A stretch of 64,000 bases of DNA from Joostella atrarenae (GCF_021764745.1 NZ_JAETXX010000011.1:1-64000), one strand, 5' to 3'. Shown: positions 1-9,758, counted from the first letter of the stretch. Notes: generated by a model from the sequence alone, not told the origin. Numbers and translations are program-made.

Positions 1-2676
1 TAAAGGCTGTACACAGTCTATCAAAGTTATTGCAACTATTGCAGTATCTTCTCCACTACAACCTCCTTCAACGGTATATAAAAAAGTATACGTACCAGCT
101 TCTACAGAAGATATATCCCATAAATTAGAACCATCAGTTAGTCCTCCGCTTATTGTGCTTGTTGTTTCCTCCCAATAACCAAATTCATCATAAGAATCTG
201 TTAAGTAATCAAATAAATTCAGAACATCGGCTACGCTTGACTTAACCACACTTAGAGTCTGTCCTGTTCCAGCTTCTGGATTAGTTGTATTTTCTGCAGT
301 TACATTATATGTTATTATTATTTCTGAACATGTATTTCCACTTCCATCATATGTTAATTTCGCTTGATAAAGTCCAATATCATCAATCGAAGAGAAATCA
401 TCAATAGGCAAGGTACTAGAAGTTCCCAAAACAGTAGAACCTCCATCTTTTGTCCATTCATATTCCATATAATCTAAATCAGGAGCAAATAAAAAGCCAT
501 CTTCTCCTTCACATAAATTAACAGCTCTAATTCGTGGATTTTTTGTTCTATTAGCATTAATAGAAACACTTTCTGTACCACAATCATCTGTTAATTCAAA
601 AACATAATTTCCCTGTTCTAAGTCGATAAAAGCTCCTGATGTACCATTATCATCTTCAAAATCAACTCCATCTTTAGAAATAATCTTATAATTTATATCT
701 CCAACTCCTTCAGCCTCAATAAAAACACTTAGATTACCATTAATACATTCATTAACATAATAATCAGTTACAACAACCGATCCGCTTCCATTAAATTCAA
801 ATTCCTCAAGAACCTCCATAGGTTCTGTACAAGCTTCAGCAACACCCGCATTCGTTAAAACACTAGGAGGACCTGCTAAATAAGTAACAACTCTATAAGA
901 TCCATCTCCATAATCTAAATTTTGCTCATTAATAGTGCCACTATTACTATATGATAAATTTAAGGTAAGCTCATTTTCCCATTCTTCTGTTGATTCATCA
1001 TATTTCTGCAGATACACATAAAAAGAAGTAGATGTATTTACACGGCTATAAGTACCATCTATACCAAACGTACCACAATACTTAGTGACAGTTACGTCAC
1101 TCTCATAAGCTGCATCATCATTAATTGTAAATTCATGAGTAAGTAGTTGATTATCACAACTTTCTACAACTGCCTCCACTACATAATCTCCAGGAGGGGC
1201 ATCATATATATAGTGCAAAGTTTGAAATTGAACAGTTGTCTCATAGGGCAACGTAAAAGGAAAATCATCTGGCGCTTCTATTACTGTAAAAACAGCATCT
1301 TCATTACTAACATATAATGTAACATATGCTGTTTCTGTATCACAATAAAATCTGAAATTACTTCCTATCTCTAATTCATCACTTGTTACATTCTCTATCT
1401 CTTGGTGCGTAATCCCGCAGTCATCAATAAAATCAAACACATAAGCTCCATCTGCAACATATTCACTACTACTCCCAATAGAACCACTATCAAACTCATT
1501 CGCAGCAGTAATTGTCATACTATATGTTCCATCTCCATTATCTGTATAACCAGCTGCTATAGCTTGATTAACATCAAAATCATCTGGAAAACTAGAAAGC
1601 GTAACTACTATTGGATAGGTGAGGTCTCGTGAAAATCTAAAATCTATATATTCATGCCCACAAACTGAAGAAGTACCTCTAATATTAGTAGATGGATTTA
1701 TATCTAACGTATCCGTAAATGTATCAGTAACCTCTTTCCCACAAGCATCCGTAATTGTAGTTACAACAACAGTATTTTCATCCTGAAAAACAGAATAATA
1801 AACATTCCCAAATTCTACTAAATCAGTTGCTTGACCAGTAACTCCTTCCTCTATAAGCACAAAAGTCTCTGTAGTATTATCTGGGTATGTTATAACAGAC
1901 GTTGACGTAACTGGATAAACTAATATATCACTATCAGCACTAATCCCTGGTCTATATGCTTCCTGATTACACTCTAAACTACTAGAAATGACAATCGGAT
2001 CATATTCATAAGTTTTACTTAAGGAAGAAACTATATAAGTTTCATTTTTTGTAGCTCCACAATTACTCACTACTTGCACAGTATATGTACCTGGCTCTAC
2101 ATTATCGAACTCGTTACTTGATTGTGGACCAGCAATTAAAGCTCCGTCTTGATATAAAGAATATTCCACTATAGTTCCCGAAACCGTACTTACTGTAAAA
2201 GTATAATAATCATCCCCATCTAAAGTAGAAGGACATGTATATTTATTAGTAACAGAAAAATCTAATGCTTCACTAACATTAGATTCAATTTCAAAATTCA
2301 CTTCCTTTTGAAGTTGTTCACTACTTGAATTGACTTTTTGTATCTCTGCATAATATTCCGCAGCAGCAAGATCTGCTACCATCGTAATATTACCTGAGAT
2401 TCCATCTTCATTTAAGACTGTAACAGGCGTCGTTACATCTGGAAGTCTATATATAGAAACTTGGAAATCGACATCCGCTTCTCCATTTACAATAATAAAA
2501 GACACCTGTCCATCAGTATTACATTCAGCTGGTTCAGTTTCAGTTGCAACTGTAAAGTCGTCTATAACAACTTCAGAATATAATTTTTCTCCATCTCTAT
2601 TGCTTGAAAAAGCATTAAATGGAATAAAAGCAGTTATAAAAGTAAAAACAAATAACAATAAGTATTTATTCATCAT
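1..2676 (-). CDS. Large secreted multi-module surface protein, 5' part only (runs off left edge)
   Basis: The frame is open from ATG at 2676 to the window edge: 892 codons without a stop, so the C-terminus is missing. A second ATG follows directly at 2673. Residues 1 to about 24 form a Sec signal peptide ending FNAFS. The rest is a chain of beta-rich modules of roughly 90-120 residues, Thr/Ser/Asp/Glu-rich, with recurring G-x-Y-x-V strands and scattered cysteines (for example GTYTVQVVSNCG). The last visible module contains EAGTGQTLSV and GTYTFLYTV. This resembles the repeat that often precedes a gliding-motility-associated C-terminal sorting domain in flavobacterial type IX secretion substrates. 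I infer an exported adhesin or SprB-like surface protein. The sorting domain itself lies outside the window and no enzymatic motif is visible. Confidence 0.75.
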   Translation of the reverse strand, partial: MMNKYLLLFVFTFITAFIPFNAFSSNRDGEKLYSEVVIDDFTVATETEPAECNTDGQVSFIIVNGEADVDFQVSIYRLPDVTTPVTVLNEDGISGNITMVADLAAAEYYAEIQKVNSSSEQLQKEVNFEIESNVSEALDFSVTNKYTCPSTLDGDDYYTFTVSTVSGTIVEYSLYQDGALIAGPQSSNEFDNVEPGTYTVQVVSNCGATKNETYIVSSLSKTYEYDPIVISSSLECNQEAYRPGISADSDILVYPVTSTSVITYPDNTTETFVLIEEGVTGQATDLVEFGNVYYSVFQDENTVVVTTITDACGKEVTDTFTDTLDINPSTNIRGTSSVCGHEYIDFRFSRDLTYPIVVTLSSFPDDFDVNQAIAAGYTDNGDGTYSMTITAANEFDSGSIGSSSEYVADGAYVFDFIDDCGITHQEIENVTSDELEIGSNFRFYCDTETAYVTLYVSNEDAVFTVIEAPDDFPFTLPYETTVQFQTLHYIYDAPPGDYVVEAVVESCDNQLLTHEFTINDDAAYESDVTVTKYCGTFGIDGTYSRVNTSTSFYVYLQKYDESTEEWENELTLNLSYSNSGTINEQNLDYGDGSYRVVTYLAGPPSVLTNAGVAEACTEPMEVLEEFEFNGSGSVVVTDYYVNECINGNLSVFIEAEGVGDINYKIISKDGVDFEDDNGTSGAFIDLEQGNYVFELTDDCGTESVSINANRTKNPRIRAVNLCEGEDGFLFAPDLDYMEYEWTKDGGSTVLGTSSTLPIDDFSSIDDIGLYQAKLTYDGSGNTCSEIIITYNVTAENTTNPEAGTGQTLSVVKSSVADVLNLFDYLTDSYDEFGYWEETTSTISGGLTDGSNLWDISSVEAGTYTFLYTVEGGCSGEDTAIVAITLIDCVQPL

Positions 2677-3140
2677 ACATGTTTATTTAAAAGAAATAAT
2701 CAGTTTTTAATACGACAAGAACCTATCAATCAAAAAATTGATAAAGTTATCTGAGGGATAATAGGAAGAGGGAATTAATTATTAAAAACACAAAATACAC
2801 ATTATCAGGTGTTTACAATAGGTGCAAATTTATAGCATATTAATTCTCTATCCATATTTAATGCCTTTGATTTTCTTTTATCTGATTACATGAATATTAA
2901 TGTATTGTTATCTTCTTTTAATTAGCTCAGGGTATAAAATCAACATTTATCAAGTAAATATGCCTTTGATCGATACAATTACTTCGCTAAAAAAATAATT
3001 TTCCTCTTGAAGAAAATTCTACCCCTATGAGACACTGAAATATTGATTAAGAAATATCCCTAGATATAACAGACATACATAGTTAATATGTCATCATAAA
3101 TAAATGCTCAAAAAAACTAATGAAGGACTCAAGTTTTGTA
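2677..3140. other. Non-coding gap upstream of the large surface-protein gene
   Basis: I see no credible gene in this AT-rich stretch. On the minus strand a TAAATTTG element at 2825-2832 fits the Bacteroidota -7 consensus TAnnTTTG and could start a leader of about 140 nt for the surface-protein gene. No convincing -33 TTG accompanies it. The remainder has no repeat or hairpin that I could recognise. Confidence 0.4.
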
Positions 3141-3195
3141 TAAAATAAAAAAACCAAAACAATGATCAGAATATAACATGATCATTGTTTTGGTT
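3141..3195 (-). terminator. Rho-independent terminator downstream of proS
   Basis: A perfect 17-bp stem (3152-3168 paired with 3179-3195, arms beginning AACCAAAACAATGATCA) has a 10-nt loop. On the minus strand it is followed by a T-rich run (3141-3153). It lies about 140 nt past the proS stop and before the large surface-protein gene on the same strand, so it separates the two transcripts. Confidence 0.8.
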
Positions 3196-3333
3196 AACAA
3201 TATTAAATAGTAAAGATTATAACAGTTGCACAAAATATTCAACAACTATTATAAATAGTAATCTACACCATATAGTATATAAGGTTCTTTTAGGAGTTAC
3301 TCACAAGAATTGGAATATTCCTAAAAAACACTA

Positions 3334-4809
3334 TTAATAGGCTTTAGCAAATAAAACTCGCTGCTTGGATGGTTTCCCAGAATACACACAAACACCATCC
3401 TCTTCTTTTGAGTCTAAAGGAATACAACGAATGGTTGCTTTTGTAAGTTCTTTTATTTTGTCTTCGGTTTCTGTCGTTCCATCCCAATGTGCCGATAAAA
3501 ATCCACCTTTAGTTTCTAAAAGTTCTTTAAACTCTTCGAAAGTATTTACTTCTGTAATATGACTATTTCTATAATCTAAAGCCTTATTAAAAATTGTTTC
3601 TTGGATTTCTTCAAGTAAAAATTCAATTCTTTCGACCACATCATCGGTAGCAACTACCTCTTTAGAAAGTGTATCTCTACGAGCTAACTCAAAAGTGTTA
3701 TTTTCCATATCACGCATTCCAATTGCTAAGCGCAACGGAACACCTTTCAACTCATATTCATTAAACTTCCAACCTGGCTTATAAGTATCTCTATTATCAA
3801 ATTTTACAGAAATCCCTTTAGATCTTAACTCTTTAACTAAAGGATTTACACGTTCTGTAATTGCATCTAACTGTTCTTGCCCTTTGTGTATAGGAACAAT
3901 TACAACTTGAATAGGTGCTAATTTTGGAGGCAATACCAATCCGTTATCATCGCTATGCATCATTATTAAAGCTCCCATTAATCTTGTAGACACTCCCCAA
4001 GAAGTTGCCCAAACTAGTTCTTGCTTACCTTCACGGGTTGTATATTTTACATCAAATGCTTTTGCAAAATTCTGACCCAAGAAATGAGAGGTTCCAGCTT
4101 GCAGTGCTTTTCCATCTTGCATTAAAGCCTCAATACAATAAGTTTCTACAGCACCAGCAAAACGCTCGCTATCGGTTTTCACTCCTTTTACTACAGGAAC
4201 ACCCATAAAGGTCTCTGCGAATTCTGCATACACATGCATCATTTGCTCTGCTTCTTGAATTGCTTCCTCTTTTGTTTCGTGTGCCGTATGCCCCTCTTGC
4301 CATAAAAACTCCGCAGTTCTTAAAAACATACGTGTTCTTAATTCCCAACGTACAACATTTGCCCACTGGTTAACAAGAATAGGTAAATCTCTATATGATT
4401 GAATCCACTTTCTATAGGTATCCCAAATAATCGTTTCTGAAGTAGGGCGCACAATAAGTTCTTCTTCTAATTTTGCATCTGGATCTACAATAACTCCACT
4501 TCCATCTTCAGCGTTTTTTAATCTGTAATGAGTTACGACTGCACATTCTTTTGCAAAACCGTCAACATGAGCTGCTTCCTTACTTAAATATGACTTCGGA
4601 ATAAATAAAGGAAAATATGCATTCTCATGTCCTGTTTCTTTGAACATCTTATCTAATTGTGCTTGCATTTTTTCCCAAATAGCATACCCATAAGGTTTGA
4701 TTACCATACAACCTCTTACTGCTGAATTTTCAGCTAAGTCAGCTTTAGCAACCAGTTCGTTATACCATTTAGAATAATCTTCGCTTCTCTTTGTTAAATT
4801 CTTACCCAT
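3334..4809 (-). CDS. proS: Prolyl-tRNA synthetase (archaeal/eukaryotic type)
   Basis: Class II aminoacyl-tRNA synthetase of 491 residues that charges tRNA-Pro with proline in the cytoplasm. Motif 2 surrounds RPTSE (residues 121-125) and is followed by the R-x-E segment RWELRTR with a [10 protein letters not shown] block near 165-174. An HGxx-type anticodon-binding domain and a C-terminal domain ending in Tyr follow. The length and the absence of the large editing insertion place it in the short archaeal/eukaryotic-like class, which is usual in Bacteroidota. The start [19 protein letters not shown] is the conserved N-terminus. It is transcribed alone, with a terminator downstream and a divergent lipoprotein gene upstream. 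Confidence 0.97.
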   Translation of the reverse strand: MGKNLTKRSEDYSKWYNELVAKADLAENSAVRGCMVIKPYGYAIWEKMQAQLDKMFKETGHENAYFPLFIPKSYLSKEAAHVDGFAKECAVVTHYRLKNAEDGSGVIVDPDAKLEEELIVRPTSETIIWDTYRKWIQSYRDLPILVNQWANVVRWELRTRMFLRTAEFLWQEGHTAHETKEEAIQEAEQMMHVYAEFAETFMGVPVVKGVKTDSERFAGAVETYCIEALMQDGKALQAGTSHFLGQNFAKAFDVKYTTREGKQELVWATSWGVSTRLMGALIMMHSDDNGLVLPPKLAPIQVVIVPIHKGQEQLDAITERVNPLVKELRSKGISVKFDNRDTYKPGWKFNEYELKGVPLRLAIGMRDMENNTFELARRDTLSKEVVATDDVVERIEFLLEEIQETIFNKALDYRNSHITEVNTFEEFKELLETKGGFLSAHWDGTTETEDKIKELTKATIRCIPLDSKEEDGVCVYSGKPSKQRVLFAKAY

Positions 4810-4820
4810 TGTATGTAGTT

Positions 4821-4836
4821 TGGCACAAAACTTGCA
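4821..4836 (+). promoter_or_regulatory. Sigma-54 (RpoN) type -24/-12 promoter
   Basis: The sequence TTGGCACAAAACTTGCA (4820-4836) matches the sigma-54 consensus TGGCAC-N5-TTGCW exactly, with GG and GC at the correct spacing. It points toward the lipoprotein gene at 4919. Transcription would start near 4847, giving a leader of about 72 nt. It lies only 12 bp before the divergent proS start codon. No activator-binding site was identified. Confidence 0.6.
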
Positions 4837-4872
4837 CCTTAGTTAAATGTAATCTATAAATATATAGTTCGA

Positions 4873-4903
4873 CAAAACTAACTATTTTTGTTATGTTCAA
4901 CAA
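4873..4903 (-). promoter_or_regulatory. Bacteroidota-type promoter for proS
   Basis: On the minus strand a TTG (plus positions 4901-4903) is followed after 20 bp by TAGTTTTG (4873-4880), fitting TTG-N20-TAnnTTTG. The predicted start is about 55 nt before the proS ATG. On the plus strand a separate TATTTTTG sits at 4883-4890 and could be a second, housekeeping promoter for the 4919 gene. Confidence 0.5.
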
Positions 4904-4918
4904 TAAATTTTTACAATC

Positions 4919-6094
4919 ATGAAAACACTATACATTCCTAGAAAATTAAAAGCTATTTCTACTATATTTATTGTTGGAATTCTCGCTGGATCATGTGGAT
5001 CATATGATCAGGCTTCTTATTATGATAATGATGGAATATATGAAAAAGATATTGCTTATTATGACGATACTAAAAATTCCAATGATAAAAAACAAGAACA
5101 ACAGGCTACCGCTAATGTTGCAATAACTGATTATGAGGGCTATTTTGATAGCCGAGCTCAAATGTTAGGTCAAGCATTAGATTATCAGGAGCAAAATGAA
5201 ATATTTACTGATGTAAACGAATACTCTAGCACTGATGTAGATAGCACCGATGTAACTCAAGATTACGTCTTAGATTATAACGAAGGAAATCCTGGATGGG
5301 GAGAAAACCCAGAAAGAACTATCGTTAATGTTTACAACAACGACTTTGGATATGGAGGCTACTACGGTGGATACTATAACCCATATTGGGGGCCATATTA
5401 CGGTGGTTACTATGGTGGCTTCTACGGTGGTTGGGGAGGCGGCTTCTATGGTGGAGGCTGGGGCTTAAGCTGGGGCTGGGGCTACGGTGGCGGCTATTAC
5501 GGTCGTCCTTGGTATGGCGGAGGTTATTACGGTCCATGGGGTGGCGGATATTACCGTCCTTACCCTTATGGTGGAAATCACAGATATGCCTATACAAACT
5601 CAAGAAGAGGATATTATGGTAGAAATACAGCTGCTATAGCTAGACATAACGCTACTGAAAGAAGAAGTAATACTACTGCAAGAACATCTAGAGGTTATTC
5701 TAGATCTACTTCAGCAAGAACAGGGAATTCATCAAGAAGTACAACTTCTCGTAGTGGGTACTCTAATAGCTCTAGAGTTGGCGTAGATAGAAATAGAAGT
5801 GGTTACAGCAGAACAGCTGGATATTCTAGAACATCTAGTTCTGCTTCTAGAAATACCTCTACAAGAGAAGGTTATTCTAGATCTTCTTCATCTACAAGAA
5901 GTTCTAACACATACTCAAGACCAACGTCTTCTAGTAGAAGTTCTAATACATACTCAAGACCAACGTCTTCTAGTAGAAGTAGCGGCTCTTACTCTAGATC
6001 AAGCAGCGGTTCAAGATCTTACTCAGGGGGATCTAGAAGTAGCGGCGCATCAAGAAGTAGTGGTGGATCAAGAAGTAGCGGTGGAAGAAGATAA
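4919..6094 (+). CDS. Gly/Tyr-rich, Ser/Arg-repeat lipoprotein, function unknown
   Basis: A protein of 391 residues with a lipoprotein-type signal (LAGSC, Cys26). It has three compositional zones: an acidic Asp/Tyr/Gln-rich region (about 28-120), a Gly/Tyr/Trp-rich region of GGYYGG-like units (about 138-225), and a Ser/Arg/Thr-rich tail (about 230-391) built of SRSS and YSRP units. The tail includes a 13-residue tandem duplication encoded at 5900-5977. No catalytic domain is visible. Gly-Tyr-rich and Ser-Arg-rich low-complexity proteins are often structural or aggregation-prone, and a surface or matrix role is only an inference. It is a single gene with its own terminator, preceded by a consensus-like sigma-54 promoter. 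ORFs in other frames across this region are shadows of the low-complexity sequence. Confidence 0.85.
   Translation: MKTLYIPRKLKAISTIFIVGILAGSCGSYDQASYYDNDGIYEKDIAYYDDTKNSNDKKQEQQATANVAITDYEGYFDSRAQMLGQALDYQEQNEIFTDVNEYSSTDVDSTDVTQDYVLDYNEGNPGWGENPERTIVNVYNNDFGYGGYYGGYYNPYWGPYYGGYYGGFYGGWGGGFYGGGWGLSWGWGYGGGYYGRPWYGGGYYGPWGGGYYRPYPYGGNHRYAYTNSRRGYYGRNTAAIARHNATERRSNTTARTSRGYSRSTSARTGNSSRSTTSRSGYSNSSRVGVDRNRSGYSRTAGYSRTSSSASRNTSTREGYSRSSSSTRSSNTYSRPTSSSRSSNTYSRPTSSSRSSGSYSRSSSGSRSYSGGSRSSGASRSSGGSRSSGGRR
5900..5977 (+). repeat. 39-bp tandem duplication within coding sequence
   Basis: Two adjacent 39-bp copies (5900-5938 and 5939-5977) differ at one base (AACAC versus AATAC). They encode two in-frame 13-residue units with the core SNTYSRPTSS. 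The near identity suggests a recent slippage or duplication event. Confidence 0.9.
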
Positions 6095-6108
6095 TAAAAC
6101 TTATATTT

Positions 6109-6145
6109 TAAAAAGGCTTACTCCAAAAAAGTAGGCCTTTTTTTA
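6109..6145 (+). terminator. Rho-independent terminator
   Basis: The stem TAAAAAGGCTTAC / GTAGGCCTTTTT with one G-T pair ends in a T-run, directly after the lipoprotein stop at 6094. Confidence 0.75.
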
Positions 6146-6200
6146 AGATTTACAACTTTAAAAATTATATAATTTCTGAAAAAACTTAGTAAGTAATCAA

Positions 6201-7724
6201 ATGAGGAATCTATTTTTATTTCTAGTAACATTTATATTCGCTACAAATGTTTTTGCTCAAAACCGAAACGATGTAGCTCTTTACGGAAGCGACAAACTAA
6301 ACGGAACTGCGAGATACCAAGGAATGAGCGGAGCTTTTGGAGCTCTTGGAGGAGACATGTCTTCCCTTAATATCAACCCCGCAGGTTCTGCTGTATTTAC
6401 GAATACTGTATTTACTATCTCGCTCGCCAACTACCATATAAATAATGAAACTAATTATTTTAACGGTAGAAGTGAAACTGATTTTTCACAATTAAAGCTG
6501 AATCAAATTGGGGGAGCATTAGTTTTTGAAAATGGAAACTCTTCTTCTCCTTGGAAAAAATTTACCATGGCTTTTAATTACGAACTCAGTAATAATTTTG
6601 AAAACGAATTCTTAGCTACTGGAGATGGAAATACTTCTATAGCTCAGTATTTCTTAAACAATGCTACTGGATACAGGGTTGAAGACTTAAAAATTCAAGA
6701 TAATGAAAATTACAACAGCGCTTATTTAAATATAGGCCATGATTTAGGTTATAGTGCACAGCAAGGATACTTAGGCTATCAAAACTTAATAATTGATCCT
6801 GCTACTACCGAAAATCCTGATGAAACCAGCTATGTCTCCAATGCAAAATATGCAAGTAGAATTGGTCAAGATCAATTGGTTATTACCTCAGGATACGACA
6901 GTAAATATACTTTAAACTTCGCTTCTCAATATACCGATAATGTATATCTAGGTTTCGGATTGAATTTCCATAGCCTTGAACGTAGAAGAATATCTCAGTT
7001 TAAGGAATTTGGCTATGATAGTGATTCTAAACTTCAATATGTTGAATTTGACAACGATTTATATACATATGGAAATGGATTCTCATTTAATATTGGAGGG
7101 ATTGCAAAACTAAGTAACATGGTTCGTGTTGGAGCTAGTTACCAATCGCCTACATGGTACGGTATGACGGACGAATTATCACAAAATATATATACCGAGT
7201 ATATTGAGGGTACAGAAATTATAGGGTTAGGAGACGACCTTAGAAGTACCATTATATTCCCAAATTACGATATTTATATTCCAGGGAAATATACTGGAAG
7301 TATGGCTGTTATTTTTGGGCCTTTTGGGTTATTAAGTTTAGATTATTCTTATCAAGATATGTCTAACGCAAAGCTCAAACCAACTACAGACCCTGTTTTT
7401 GCTGAAGAAAACCAAGCTATCGACAATGAATTTCAAGCAGTTTCTACCGTTAGAGTTGGAGGAGAATTTAGAGTGAAGAGATTTAGCTTTAGAGGAGGTT
7501 ATCGCTTTGAAGGCAGCCCTTATGAAGACGAGTTCACTTCAAGTGACTTAAATGGATATTCTCTGGGGCTTGGGTACTCTTTTGGAGCTACAAAATTAGA
7601 CTTAGGATTTAGTCAAGCGTTCCATGATTATAACATTTCCTTGTACGACACAGGACTCACATCTACAGCAGCTATCGATAATAAGAATACAAACGTGAGC
7701 TTCTCTGTTACCTTTAACTTATAG
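6201..7724 (+). CDS. OmpP1/FadL/TodX-family outer-membrane transport protein
   Basis: A 507-residue outer-membrane beta-barrel with a Sec signal peptide ending NVFAQ (residue 20). The N-terminal segment YQGMSGAFGALGGDMSSLNINPAGSA is the hallmark of this family, in which the N-terminus folds into the barrel as a hatch for hydrophobic substrates. The remainder alternates amphipathic strands and ends in a terminal aromatic/hydrophobic strand (VTFNL). In Bacteroidota such proteins are often labelled hemin receptor, but nothing here proves heme binding. It is a single gene followed by a strong bidirectional terminator. Confidence 0.88.
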   Translation: MRNLFLFLVTFIFATNVFAQNRNDVALYGSDKLNGTARYQGMSGAFGALGGDMSSLNINPAGSAVFTNTVFTISLANYHINNETNYFNGRSETDFSQLKLNQIGGALVFENGNSSSPWKKFTMAFNYELSNNFENEFLATGDGNTSIAQYFLNNATGYRVEDLKIQDNENYNSAYLNIGHDLGYSAQQGYLGYQNLIIDPATTENPDETSYVSNAKYASRIGQDQLVITSGYDSKYTLNFASQYTDNVYLGFGLNFHSLERRRISQFKEFGYDSDSKLQYVEFDNDLYTYGNGFSFNIGGIAKLSNMVRVGASYQSPTWYGMTDELSQNIYTEYIEGTEIIGLGDDLRSTIIFPNYDIYIPGKYTGSMAVIFGPFGLLSLDYSYQDMSNAKLKPTTDPVFAEENQAIDNEFQAVSTVRVGGEFRVKRFSFRGGYRFEGSPYEDEFTSSDLNGYSLGLGYSFGATKLDLGFSQAFHDYNISLYDTGLTSTAAIDNKNTNVSFSVTFNL

Positions 7725-7770
7725 TAAAAAACATAATCATTAAGAAAAATATTCTTTATGGTTACTCACA

Positions 7771-7812
7771 AAAAAAAGCTCGAAAAGATTTCATCTTTTC
7801 GAGCTTTTTTTC
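7771..7812. terminator. Bidirectional terminator between convergent genes
   Basis: A perfect 18-bp stem (7772-7789 with 7793-7810, core AGCTCGAAAAGAT) with a 3-nt loop is flanked by A and T runs. It serves both the OmpP1-like gene and the convergent bestrophin gene. Confidence 0.9.
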
Positions 7813-7839
7813 ACTTATTACTCTTCATCACATATATCT

Positions 7840-8760
7840 TTACATAATATACTCCCCATTAACAACCTCTTCCGGAGGCGGTATTTTACTTTCTCCAAGC
7901 ATTTCTAATAAATTGATTTCTATAGCTCTTGTTATTTGATTCAAAGAAATTCCCGAAGGAATCGCTTCAAAAGGATTTAAAAGTGCCATCCCAATTTTAT
8001 GGGTAGTTAGAAACACATAACCCACAAGAATTCCTACTAATATAGACCAAGCGCCCATCCCATCTACTGCAGACCATGTTATACTTACAATAAATATCCA
8101 GATAAATACACGAGTATAGAAGTTATAAGTGGTAGGAAATACGGTGTTTTTAATTCTTTCTGACATTCCCATTTCATCGCAAAAACCGACTATCATTTTA
8201 TTTAACTCCAAAAACTTAAAACCATCTATATTCCCTTTATCATAATGCATTTCTAAGTCCTGAGATTGTAAGTTCAAAATTGCATTAGGAATATTCGACT
8301 CCTTCTCTACTGCCTTCCATTCTTCCTCGCAGAGGTAATTACGATACTCACGAGAAATAGTTCCTCTTAAACTTTCTTTAAGCGCATATACAAATGCAAT
8401 ATGTCGATAAATCATTCTAACTTTATCTTTCTTTATGCTTTCAGTAGTAACATCTCCTTTCATATAAAAGAAAACCTGTCTTCCAAAAGATCTAGAATCA
8501 TTTACCAAAGCGCCCCATATTTTTCTTGCTTCCCACCAACGATCATAAGCCTGATTGTTATTAAAACCAATAAAAAAGGCTAAGGCTGTACCCAAAATAG
8601 TAGGTATCTTACTTGAAATAACTACTGAATCAAAAACATGGAGAGACTCTACATATCTATAAAGTGTATAAGCAGCAAGACAGGCTATTATTTCTATTAA
8701 AAAATGACGCCAAGTACCGCTTAAAATACTGTAAATATTAACTTTTTTGGAAACTAACAT
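7840..8760 (-). CDS. Bestrophin-family (UPF0187) membrane channel
   Basis: A 306-residue integral membrane protein. The early block includes TAL-AFFIGFNNNQAYDRWWEARK near residues 58-78, with the conserved NNQAYDRWWEARKIWG signature of bacterial bestrophins. Four hydrophobic helices are visible: two near the N-terminus and two around residues 215-255. A C-terminal I-P-P-P segment follows. Bestrophins form pentameric anion or cation channels in the inner membrane; which ion passes here cannot be read from the sequence. An SRPBCC gene lies 50 bp upstream on the same strand, so the two may share a transcript. Confidence 0.9.
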   Translation of the reverse strand: MLVSKKVNIYSILSGTWRHFLIEIIACLAAYTLYRYVESLHVFDSVVISSKIPTILGTALAFFIGFNNNQAYDRWWEARKIWGALVNDSRSFGRQVFFYMKGDVTTESIKKDKVRMIYRHIAFVYALKESLRGTISREYRNYLCEEEWKAVEKESNIPNAILNLQSQDLEMHYDKGNIDGFKFLELNKMIVGFCDEMGMSERIKNTVFPTTYNFYTRVFIWIFIVSITWSAVDGMGAWSILVGILVGYVFLTTHKIGMALLNPFEAIPSGISLNQITRAIEINLLEMLGESKIPPPEEVVNGEYIM

Positions 8761-8809
8761 AAGGTTGGTAAATCTAATTTTGAATTAAATATACCTATTT
8801 CAAAGAAAT

Positions 8810-9244
8810 TTAATACAATTTACTTTTCAAAAATTCTGGCAAGCTCTTCATTATAATAGCATCCCAACCTGCGTCAAAACTACTACTCTCAAAATTAGGC
8901 CCTAAGGAAGAAAAATTCTCTATCCCACTATGTTTCAATCGTACATGCGTTATTCTATCTACAGAAGTTAATTGCCAACTCACAACAGATATTGCTTTGG
9001 AATATTCTGGATAACTCCAAGTATACCGGATTCTTTCCCCAGGAACAACTTCTAAAATTCTACATACATGTTTAAAATTTTTTCCGTTGGGTTCGTAAAA
9101 ATAAAACTTATTCCCCTCTACTAATTCAAAATCTTGAATATTAAAATACCATTTTTTCATTTCTTCAGGATCTGTAATAGCATCCCAAAGTGTTGTTATA
9201 GCTGCATTAAATGCTATGTCTTTGACAATTGTTTGATCTTTCAT
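8810..9244 (-). CDS. SRPBCC/AHSA1-domain protein
   Basis: A small soluble protein of 144 residues with the START/Bet v1-like fold pattern of the AHSA1 family: an N-terminal strand followed by TLWDAITDPEEMKKWY, a central GERIRYTWSYPEYS block, and a C-terminal long helix (GWDAIIMKSLPEFLKSKL). Members bind hydrophobic ligands or act as Hsp90 ATPase activator-like proteins; the ligand is unknown. It is 50 bp upstream of the bestrophin gene and codirectional. Confidence 0.85.
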   Translation of the reverse strand: MKDQTIVKDIAFNAAITTLWDAITDPEEMKKWYFNIQDFELVEGNKFYFYEPNGKNFKHVCRILEVVPGERIRYTWSYPEYSKAISVVSWQLTSVDRITHVRLKHSGIENFSSLGPNFESSSFDAGWDAIIMKSLPEFLKSKLY

Positions 9245-9758
9245 TTTTTATCAATCTATTTAAAATTTAAAAGAATCAGTTTAGGGATCATCAACTCTAA
9301 AATAGCAATATATTATTCAGAAAAACAAAGTGAGATTTCTATAAACATCTACTTTTTATACATCAGAAATTAAATTCCTCACGATAGTGAACGAGCAAAC
9401 CTATACTATTATTGTAAAAATTAATCGTAGAAATAAATCTTATTGCTGATAAAAAATTACTTCCAAATGAATAAAAGCTGAAAGACAACAAATAACAGAT
9501 GAATAATAGAAAAATTGAAAGGTTTTAGAGAGAAAAGCTACTAATAAAAAAGTACACTAAATACTCGAAAACACCATTTAATAAACGAAGAAAGTTAATT
9601 ATTCAATAAAAAGTTTGCAACTTAGCACTATATTAATGTTAATAGGCTATAAATACGTATCTTTGCTGTCAATTTTTTTTATTGGCAACCATTTTTTACA
9701 ACACCTATTAAAAATTTATTTAAAAGAGTTAGTTGCAATAAAGTAATATTTTAGAGGG
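9245..9758. other. Non-coding gap between divergent genes
   Basis: The stretch lies between the SRPBCC gene (minus) and folE (plus). It is very AT-rich. A TATCTTTG element at 9658-9665 on the plus strand fits the Bacteroidota -7 consensus and is the best candidate start for folE, with a leader of about 85 nt, but it has no good -33 TTG. No other gene, repeat or hairpin was seen. Confidence 0.4.

Noticed and set aside
1402-1632. Small plus-strand ORF
   Set aside because: It is antisense to the open frame of the large surface-protein gene, which is clearly coding.
5325-6134. Additional ORFs in other frames across the Gly/Tyr and Ser/Arg region
   Set aside because: They arise from the low-complexity repeats of the real gene at 4919-6094 and show no independent start signals or domains.
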